DNA from: Adenophora triphylla var. japonica
Lineage: Eukaryota; Streptophyta; Magnoliopsida; Asterales; Campanulaceae
NCBI GenBank assembly: GCA_022495995.1
Contig: JAFEMH010002083.1
Span: 310,001-374,000 of the forward strand
Reading direction: 5' to 3'
DNA: 64,000 nucleotides
This document shows positions 56,261 through 64,000 of the stretch, one piece after another (the first letter of the stretch is position 1; each line of letters starts with the position of its first letter). The notes under the pieces are model-generated. The model did no database searches. It saw nothing but the letters and a program-made list of their open reading frames with translations, and had not been told where the DNA came from. The position numbers were made by a program, and so were the translations under genes.

Positions 56261-57124
56261 ATCGAAGTAAAAGGACAAAATACTCGCCACGGCCCGGGAT
56301 ATGAGGCCTCCCCAAATGACACCGCAAAGGGAAAAAGATTTGAAGCCGCCACAGAAAGGTCCCTGCCGACAATCCCAAATCTCTCCCCTTCGCTCCTAAT
56401 TTGGCCGACTACTTTGTAAAGGGTCCCACACAACCAGAAACATCACAGAGCCCACTCCTACGGCAGATGGCTAAAGCTACAGATAGCCTCAACAAGTTCG
56501 TAGGAACCAAGGCTAACCCGGTCCGTAGAATGTTCCCGGACCTACCCAAGATACCCGGGGCTACCACCGCCATGAAAAGTGAGTATACCTTCGCAGGCGT
56601 GCCTCGACTCGGTGGAACAGCCGAGAAGCTCACAACCACTATTCCTACCGCCCAGAAGATCCGAAACCCGAATTCGAACCGACAAGGCCAAAAGCTAAGG
56701 CCACGGAATTTCCCTCGATGATCGGGATGGTCTCGATTATGCAAAGAATTGTTCGAAGAAGAAGTCCAGTGCCGCACCCGATTGATCTCGGCTCGGTCCA
56801 AGAGATGATAGCAAAGCAATTGAGAAAGGAAAACAAAACAAAGACAGCTTCCCGAGTCATGAGGCCACCAATAGCGATGCCGCTAAAGAATTGGGAAACT
56901 CTCTGCCCATCCGCGACCAAGGAGGAAATGATCACCAAGCTTGGATTGGTCCCCCGTCCCTTTGTGTCAATCTAGGACAAGTCCTCCCGCCTCTCTCTGT
57001 TAAGATCGAGTCTCTAGGGTCGTCCGACGGCCTTACGCCCGAAGACTACGAGTCCGTAGCAAGCGCCGTATTCCCTTTCGTTTTCAATGAAATGACGAAC
57101 CTTTCGAGTATCCCTTGATTGCCA
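56261..57124 (+). pseudogene. Post-protease linker of element C
   Basis: Open pieces 56,401-56,721 and 56,718-56,975. The second contains KEEMITKLGLVPRPF and aligns with 15,610-15,780 of A. Function unknown. Confidence 0.5.
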
Positions 57125-57240
57125 CTTTAACTAATGATGAATTAATTAATAAAATTTTTTTAATAATAATTCATTAGATAAAGAAGCACACATTAAACAA
57201 AAAAAAAAAATCAAACAACAAAAAAAAATCTTTAAGCAAA
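57125..57240. other. AT-rich scar replacing RT/RNase H in element C
   Basis: Same flanks and same TTTAACTAATGATGAATTA start as in A (15,950-16,100). Confidence 0.7.
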
Positions 57241-58085
57241 GTTGTCCTGGAAGAGGAAAATCGAGCCCAAGCCGCCGAAGAGATTTTGACGAGTGTGAAT
57301 TTGGGAACCGCGAAGAGCCTAAAGAGACGCAGATTGGTCATTTCTTCGAAGGAATCGGAAAGGATGCTCGCAAAGTCCTACAAAATCCTCAATTCAAAGA
57401 AAGTTGCCCTCTTCATCAAAGAAAACATCATGTGCGTATACGGGTTGCCGCCGAAATCATCTCGTATAATGGATCCCACTTCAAGGGGAATGTGAAAACC
57501 GCCGGCGGAATTCCGAATAACCCGTCACAAGTCATCTCCCTACAGCCCCAAACCAACGGAGCCGTCGAAGCAAAGAAACAAGACTCGAAAATATCATCCG
57601 AAAATGGCCGTCCAAGGCGTAGATTGGCCCGAGAAGTTACACCTGCACTCGGGGCTACGTAACACGCCGAACGGCAACCGGGGAAACACCTTTTGCCCTC
57701 ACATACGGAATGGAAGCCGTACTCCCAATCGAGCCGGAAATACCTCGCTCCGTATACCGCCGGAAAGCCGATCAACGAGGTCGAATGGCTCCAGAGTCGC
57801 CATGATGAATTGGCCCTACTAGACGAACGCCGATTCGAAGGCCATGGAACACATCCGAGCCTACCAAGGAAGAATGGCCAGAGCCTTCGACAAGAAAGTA
57901 AAGCATCGGGAGATCCGAGAAGGTGATCTCGTTCTAAAAGAAAAGCCCTACCCGTATCAACCCTCTCGCAAATGGGAGCCTCGTATGGGTCGGGCCATAT
58001 GTCGTCCGTAAGATCTTCTCCGAGGAGCCATGCAACTTGCAGACCTCGACGGGAATCCCTTTGTACACCCAAAGGAATGGTGACA
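57241..58085 (+). pseudogene. Integrase remnant of element C
   Basis: Same extent as in A: YNGSHF at 57,465-57,482, PQTNGAVEAKKQDSK near 57,546-57,590, DWPEKLH near 57,620, PFALTYGMEAVLPIE-like near 57,690-57,735, and a C-terminal GDLVLKE-like block near 57,925. The first catalytic Asp is missing. Confidence 0.75.
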
Positions 58086-58102
58086 AGCCGCGTATACTAC
58101 GC

Positions 58103-58137
<35 letters not shown>

Positions 58138-58169
58138 AAAAAAAAAAAACAAAAAAACAACAAAAAAAA

Positions 58170-58351
58170 GAGTGCTAAAAGAGTAATACCCAACTAGGTT
58201 AGAAACCCGAAAAGGGCGGCCTAGGTAAAAACAGGTTGCACCAAAAAAAAAAAAGACCAAAAAAAAACAAAAAAAAAAGAGTGCTAAAAGAGTAATACCC
58301 AACTAGGTTAGAAACCCGAAAAGGGCGGCCTAGGTAAAAACAGGTTGCACC
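58170..58351 (+). repeat. Doubled 109-bp A-rich module
   Basis: GAGTGCTAAAAGAG...GGTTGCACC occurs at 58,170-58,242 and 58,279-58,351; element A has one copy near 17,065. Confidence 0.85.
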
Positions 58352-58396
58352 AAAAAAACAAAAAAAAAACAAAACAAAAAAGAGTTCACCAAAGTT

Positions 58397-58441
58397 GAAC
58401 TACGAAGACCCGAGCTCCTCAAAATGAGGGGAACGTAGGCA
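58397..58441 (+). other. CTACG...CGTAG stem-loop of element C
   Basis: CTACG 58,400-58,404, inner CTCCTC/GAGGGG, CGTAG 58,434-58,438. Confidence 0.55.
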
Positions 58442-58690
58442 AATGGAAACGGTTCGGTCTAAAGCACAAATAAAAGCCATACTTTGGCATCAATACAATT
58501 GATCGACCATGAAAGCGTCTCGAAAACTCTAAAGCAATTCAAATATTCATTACAAGTTAAAAGCTCTTTTGATGAGTCTAAGCCCGATTCATTCCTACAA
58601 CCGGCAACCTCGCTAAAAGAAAACTAAGATACATAATCAAACTAATGTGTCTCGTCATGGCAAGAAAGGGATACTTGGAAACCTCGTGAG

Positions 58691-60172
58691 TCACTCCAAG
58701 CCACTCGTATCGGCCTCTCCCTTCTTCTTCCCCTCCGAGTCTTTCTCTTCGAACCGGAAAATGCCTGCATTCCTCCTACCAAGCTCGTATAGGAACAAAG
58801 GTCTATCAAACCGCCTCCGTCGTGGCCTTAGTAGCCCTAGCGTCATCCCTCATCTCCCGTAACCTAGCCGGTAACATAGGAGCCCTCCTCTCCCGTCTCT
58901 TGACGTAAGCCTCATAATCGGGCCACAGCCGTCTCCGCTCCCGTCATGAGGATTGGCCTCGCCGCCCTCCTCCTCTCGTAAACAAGCCAGTCCTCCGCAC
59001 CCATAATGGCCTCACGCCGCCTCAAAATAGCCACCTCGAGTCTCTCCTGCATGCCTCTCATACCAATCCAGTACCAAGTGGTCAAGAACACCGGTCTCTG
59101 ACGCTCGAGGAATAACCCGAGGAGGAAAGGCATCATACCTCCATGCTCGGGAAAGAAATGGAAACACCGAGGATCATCCATGGAAACAGAGCCACCACCC
59201 CGGTGGCTACATCATCAAAGCCCTCCAAAGGAACCCGCTTCCAAGCCAAACCGCCTCAGACCGCAGCCGAATGTAGAAACCGGACCGAGAAAGCCCCTAA
59301 GCATAACCACACGGGACCCGTCCCCGAAGCACTCGCGAGTCTCCACCCGCCAACGAGGCACCAACCATCTCGATATCTTCACCCGCGACCCGCCATCCAA
59401 CGCTCCCACGAGCCCCGATCATCAAAATCTACATCAACACCTCTCCCGGCAAAAGTCCAAGGCTCGATCATATCGAGGTTTCCCGAAGAACCCCCAAACG
59501 CTCCATCGCCCACAGTGGTCAAGAGAAACGGGCTGCCCCCGTGCATATACCGCCGTCCGGTAGCTAACTGCCGAGAGCATGAAAAGTCTCCCCAAGAATC
59601 AAAGGAACGACATCTCTCGCCTGTGCGACAGCCAACGACAACATCCAAAGAGACCGATGGCATCCCAAAGGAATAGACCATGAACAGTGGTGCCAAACAT
59701 ACAAAGTGCAAAGGCATCCCAATAGGCATCATCCACCAAGCCTAGGCCCCTAAATCTGTCTGGGAAGACCGGAAATATCGAGATGATCGGGACCGCGGAT
59801 CATACCTTGCGCTTCCTCCGGAAAGATGAAGGAGGACGCACAACCGTCAACAAAAGAAGCCCTCCGGCAAAGGGACCGCTATCTCTTCCACCTCCGACCT
59901 CCAAGCAAGGCCCGAAATTCTTCCACACGGAACAATCTCGTTGAAGGAAAGGCAAAAGACATGCCTTCTAGTATCCCAAAACGAAGAAGAAGCTCTTAAG
60001 AGGTCATAATCCGAACCAATTCTTCGAGAGACCACAAGCATCGTATCTTGTACCTTTCTTCAAAGAATGATCTTCTCTCATGCATGATCTCCCTACACCA
60101 CTCCTTGAACTTTTCAAAGAACAACATTTGCCTTTCTTTGGACAATTTTGGAGAATTTTTGGCCATTTCCAT
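58691..60172 (-). pseudogene. DUF7745-like antisense gene of element C, frame-broken
   Basis: ATG at 60,172; the N-terminus is clean for about 58 codons (MEMAKNSPKLSKERQMLFFE...). Later blocks match A: RRHVFCLSFNEIVP, FDDRGSWERWMAGR, then WLVPRWRVETRE. Apparent slips near 59,990, 59,400 and 59,190 are mostly at CAG/CTG positions relative to A. Confidence 0.65.
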
Positions 60173-60262
60173 GGTTTTTCTCTCTTTCTCCCGAAAATGG
60201 TCATTGACCGGAGGTTGAAGAGGATATTTGAATTTGAAATAAAGCAAGACCAGTCCGAACCA

Positions 60263-60302
60263 AAATTAAAGGACAATGTCGATGCCGCCCTATCCGCGCG
60301 GA
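60263..60302 (-). promoter_or_regulatory. Predicted promoter of C's DUF7745-like gene
   Basis: TCCGCGCGGA at 60,293-60,302 and TTTAATTT at 60,263-60,270, centres 31 bp apart, about 95 bp before the ATG. Confidence 0.45.
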
Positions 60303-60634
60303 TGTTTGCATTTATCGAAAAAAATCTCGCAATGTACCCAAGCCGCTACACCAAAAGAGGAATATTCCGTCCCGCTGCTCGAAACCTCCGTGCAAAAAAA
60401 AACCTCCCCAAACCACCCATATACCAAACACCCTTGCAAAAAAAAACCAAGGCTCATGCAACACTGCATTCATATTGCATTGCATTCATAAAATAAAATC
60501 CTAAATTATTACATTCCAAAAAAAAAGAGAGTGTGCATAAAAAAAAAACAAACAAACATAAATAAAATCCTAAATTATTACATCCAAAAAAATGTGCATA
60601 ATCTGTACAAATCTAAATCTCAAAAAAAAAAAAA

Positions 60635-63456
60635 TCAATCGGAGTCTCCAGCGCCCGATGTCTCCCCGCCCTCTTGCGACTCGGCCCGCCTCCTCAGAGC
60701 CCCGAAAATCTCAGCTCGTAATCGTCCTCGTCTCCGCAGAGAGGCTCGTCAGACCAACCGGCACGCTCCGATAGGGCAAGCCGAGATCTCGCGAAAAATC
60801 GTACTCCGAAGGTGAAGGCGTCTGACTCCCGCACGTACGAAGACGACCCGCCATGCCGCCAAACGTGTCCCCGCCCGTGTGGATCCCCGAGAATGACGTG
60901 ATCCGAAGGCGCACCGCACGAGGATCAAGGAGAGGAGACAAAGGAGTCTCTCAAGAAGTCTCGAGCGAATAGGGAAGCCTCCCGTCCGACAGCGCCGGCC
61001 GTGGTCGCCGCTCTAGCCTCGAGGAGCCCCGCAAGCGACCATCCTCCCGATGAATCTCTTGGCCCCGATCACTTGCTTCGTCGCCTTCTCGACGACCACC
61101 TCCGAAAACCGCACAAAAGCAAAAGCGTCAAAAAAAGAGGTGATGCTAAAGATGATGAAACAAAAGGAAAGAAAAGAAGGGGAAAAGGTGAAACCATACC
61201 TTCATACCCTGACGAGGCCGAAAGCTCGTGGAAGTCGCCGGCCGAGGGATCTCGCACCCTCAATCGGACCCCATCCCGGGATATAGGAAAATCCGTCCGA
61301 GGGTACCGCGGATCCCAAGCCCCTCCCTATCCAACCCGAGGCATCCTCGCCTCCTCAAGACGAATGTCGCATACGGCTCAATCGCCACGAAGTCCGAGAA
61401 GTGCCGACCTCGCTTCGGTAATCATCCCAGTCACTGACCGATCGCCGGTGCATCATATCGGCGGGAGGCTCCACCGGTGTCCTCAAAGGCGAGTTCACGC
61501 CATGCCGGCGCGTCACCCTCTCTCTCCTGCATAATATGCATCGCAGTCGACCCTCAAAATCCTCCGCCGCACCGCCCGTATCTCGCCGCCCTTCACCGCG
61601 CTTACCTCAAAGCGATCCTGTGGGAAGAATATCATCCCCTCATCCGTCTCGGCCTCCGTCAAAGGAAGGCAATCCGCGCACCCGAGAGTCGTACGCCCGG
61701 AGCTTATCTTCTCCCGGCATGCTTGACCAAGACCGCATGGCCGGATACGCCCGACGTACTCCGCCGCCGCCGCCACACCGTGACGTGGAAAACTCCAACG
61801 CCCATACCGCGAAAGGTAAAAATCCAATCAATCCAAAGGCAAAAGAAAAGTGCGTGCTCAAAAAAAGAGAGGGAAAGCAAAAAGAGAGCTTATACCTCCG
61901 TGGCAAACTCAAGCAAGATAAAGGAGCTCACAGCCTCTTCCTACTGCACCTATCAAGAGCAAAATAAAGCTCGCCAAATCTCGGCCTCTCCCCACGAGAC
62001 ATCTCCGCCGTCTCCATGTCCTCCAAGGACCTCAAAGAAGGCAAAGACCGCCGTCCTCAAAGATGCCCAAAGAGCGTGCTCGAGAAAGGCAAACCACAAG
62101 AAGGCCCCGGCAATCTGATCGGCGCCTATCCTCTCCTCCCCACCTCATAGCTCGCAATGGTCTCCACAATCTTGCCGTAGACCACGGCATACTCCATCCC
62201 CATCCCCTTTTGGGAATAGGGAAAATCCTGAAGAGCTCGCAGACGGCATCGCCGTAGCCATCCCGCCACTCAATGCCGCGTCCATTAAAGGACAAAGGCC
62301 CGTAATCGCAAAGATAGTCGGAGGGCGTAACCGTAGCCTCGCCCCGTAAGAAGTGGAAGGTGCGGGTCGCGTCCCACCAAGGCCGCGCCGCAGCAAACAT
62401 CAAGCTCTTGCTCTTAGGGAACTTGACCAGCCCCTCAAGCACTCGACGAACTCCCGTGAGCCCCGTCTCGACAACAACTGCCTCTGACTCGGCAAAGCTC
62501 CTCGGCCCGCATCCGAAGCCGATCCCACAAGTCAATCACAGACTCCACCGATCCTCGAGTCTTCATCTTGTTCACCGCTCCGTCACAAAACGGTTTCCGC
62601 CCGTAAAAAGAAAAAAGAGAGAGAAAATGTCAAAAAGATTGCATTTGCATTTACAAAAAAAAAAAAAAAAAAAAAATTTCGACAAAGATAACAAAGATAC
62701 AATGAGCATAGCCCCATTTTTCTCGCATGAAAGAAAACAATTTTCAAGAAGTCCCAATGCATTCATCAAAAAAAAGATGCATTCCTACTAAGTAAAAACT
62801 CCGTCCCATTTTCAACAAAAAATGCATACATGCATATCATCCATCTTACATGCAACGGGAGGAAAAATCCGTCCCACTTTTCAAAAAAATCCTAAACATA
62901 CATACATCTCATATTGGCAAAATGCCCATTCTTTCCAAACAAAATGCATGCATTGCATCATCATTCATCAATATCAAAATTCAATTTCAAAAAAAAATCA
63001 TCATCAAGAACATGCAATATTCAATTTCAAAAAAAAAATCACAATTCTTCGAATTTTCACATGTAATTTTCGAATTGAAAAAAAAAATGTGGCAAAAATG
63101 CCAATTCTTTTTCCCAAGCAAAATGCACATTTTGGGTTACTCATATACTCATTACAACATGCAAAGCATCAAAATCAAGATTCAAAGCCAAGAACATCAA
63201 TCGTTCGAATTTTCAAAAAAAAATTTCAAAAATCACCCAAAATTTTCAAACAAGAAATCAACAAAGGGATCAAAGGGTTTCAAAGTATACCGTTCGGAGA
63301 TGCGGATCCGAAGCCCAATGTTGCCAAGCATCGGGGTAATGCTCCTCCTCAACCGATTGCGAAAGATTGTAATGCCTCCTCATCCGACGAGCTCCACCGC
63401 CTCTCCGCTACCGGGCCACGTCCTTGGCCTTGAAAAGCGCCTTCCCCGTGTTCCAT
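60635..63456 (-). pseudogene. PMD antisense gene of element C, frame-broken
   Basis: Same exon plan as A: ATG at 63,456 and stop at 60,635-60,637. The second intron is visible (donor GTATAAGC near 61,895, acceptor TTTCGCG near 61,810, where the final AG is not intact). Blocks kept: KFPKSKSLMFAAARPWWDATRTFHFLRGEATVTPS in part (62,440-62,330) and the exon 3 equivalent of A. Frames are broken in exons 1 and 2. Confidence 0.6.
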
Positions 63457-63583
63457 TGCTCAAAAAATCGAAGAAATCGGAAGATTTTTGAAGCTTTTTG
63501 GCCAAAAATGGCGGATTTGCTGCTTTTCTCTCTCTCGTAATTTTCGCAAAACCGAATGGGAAGAAGAAAAGGGCGTCGCCCTA

Positions 63584-63623
63584 ATTAATACCCTCGGTTT
63601 TCAAACCCTATCCGCGCGGATAG
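63584..63623 (-). promoter_or_regulatory. Predicted antisense promoter of C's PMD gene
   Basis: TATTAAT (63,584-63,590, minus strand) with the perfect palindrome CTATCCGCGCGGATAG at 63,608-63,623, centres about 28 bp apart. Confidence 0.5.
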
Positions 63624-63743
63624 GATTGCAAGGGTCAAAATGACCCTTTTGCCCCTTAAAATTTCGTGACTCTCGCAATTCCCCAACTTGACGAGTTAAC
63701 CAAAGTTAACCAAAGTCACTCCCTTGTCAAGAAAATCATCCTA

Positions 63744-64000
63744 AGCCAAACGTAAGACCGAGTGCCCCGAGAAAGATAACGAGATCCCGTATCTTTCATC
63801 AAAATTACCCCTAGCCAAACGTAAGACCGAGTGCCCCGAGAAAGATAACGAGATCCCGTATCTTTCATCAAAATTACCCCTAGCCAAACGTAAGACCGAG
63901 TGCCCCGAGAAAGATAACGAGATCCCGTATCTTTCATCAAAATCTTCCCCTATAGCCAAACGTAAGACCGAGTGCCCCGAGAAAGATAACGAGATCCCGT
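63744..64000 (+). repeat. Tandem array of element C, 69-72 bp unit
   Basis: AGCCAAACGTAAGACCG starts at 63,744, 63,813, 63,882 and 63,954; the array runs off the window. Within C the units are almost identical, whereas A's units are more diverged. Confidence 0.9.

Larger units (their letters stand above)
48635..64000 (+). mobile_element. Element C: Tat/Ogre-like non-autonomous element, relative of A, right end outside window
   Basis: LTR, primer site, leader, gag, protease remnant, G-patch, the same RT/RNase H deletion as A, integrase remnant, antisense DUF7745-like and PMD genes, and the start of the 69-bp tandem array. Only one copy of the 5' part is present. It is inserted in B's integrase; GAAGG at 48,630-48,634 would be one target duplication copy. 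It differs from A in keeping a gag core and G-patch. Confidence 0.85.

Noticed and set aside
58000..58302. Phe-rich minus-strand ORFs near 57,934-58,302
   Set aside because: Translation of poly-A runs.

Overview
The window is retrotransposon-dense, heterochromatin-like DNA from a flowering plant. Nothing looks like a host gene. The reasons for calling it plant are Tat/Ogre-type Ty3/gypsy elements with a tRNA-Arg primer site and dual RNase H, a Ty1/copia element, a TTF-zinc-finger hAT transposase gene, GT-AG introns and TATA-driven LTR promoters. I cannot name the species.

Layout. (1) 1-25,900: element A, a non-autonomous Tat/Ogre-like element. Its 5' part (R-U5, primer site, leader, gag-pro) is present three times head to tail with a period of 5,219 bp. 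Behind the third unit come an integrase remnant (no reverse transcriptase or RNase H), two genes on the opposite strand (a DUF7745-like gene and a four-exon plant-mobile-domain gene), three short tandem arrays and the 3' LTR (24,157-25,900). A copia-type solo LTR sits in unit 1. (2) 25,901-28,198: a hAT transposon whose transposase gene is cut by A's 3' LTR. (3) 28,199-28,978: AT-rich palindromic spacer. (4) 28,979-42,261: a decayed copia element on the minus strand, split inside its RT by a Tat element (30,837-39,642, minus strand, 5-bp target duplication). (5) 42,262-43,370: unassigned DNA with paired CTCGGCCGAG palindromes. (6) 43,371-48,634: element B, same family as the nested Tat element and better preserved, with PR, RT, RNase H and archaeal-type RNase H. 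(7) 48,635-64,000: element C, a relative of A inserted into B's integrase and running off the window.

How the parts fit. B and the nested copy are dual-RNase H elements of potentially autonomous design. A and C share one internal deletion that removes RT/RNase H, so they probably depend on enzymes supplied in trans. A and C both keep the antisense two-gene module between integrase and 3' LTR. Its two predicted promoters and the sense LTR promoter share one CGCG palindrome about 30 bp upstream of a TATA-like box.

The points most worth a second look are: (a) A's tandem joints fall on the predicted transcription start of its own LTR; (b) a UAG-CAA-UUA readthrough context lies in frame between protease and RT of B and of the nested copy; (c) the sense and both antisense promoters share the CGCG motif; (d) sequence differences between copies are concentrated at CAG/CTG triplets, often as CAGA/CGTA alternation, which looks like a methylation-linked sequencing artefact and means many apparent frameshifts should not be trusted.
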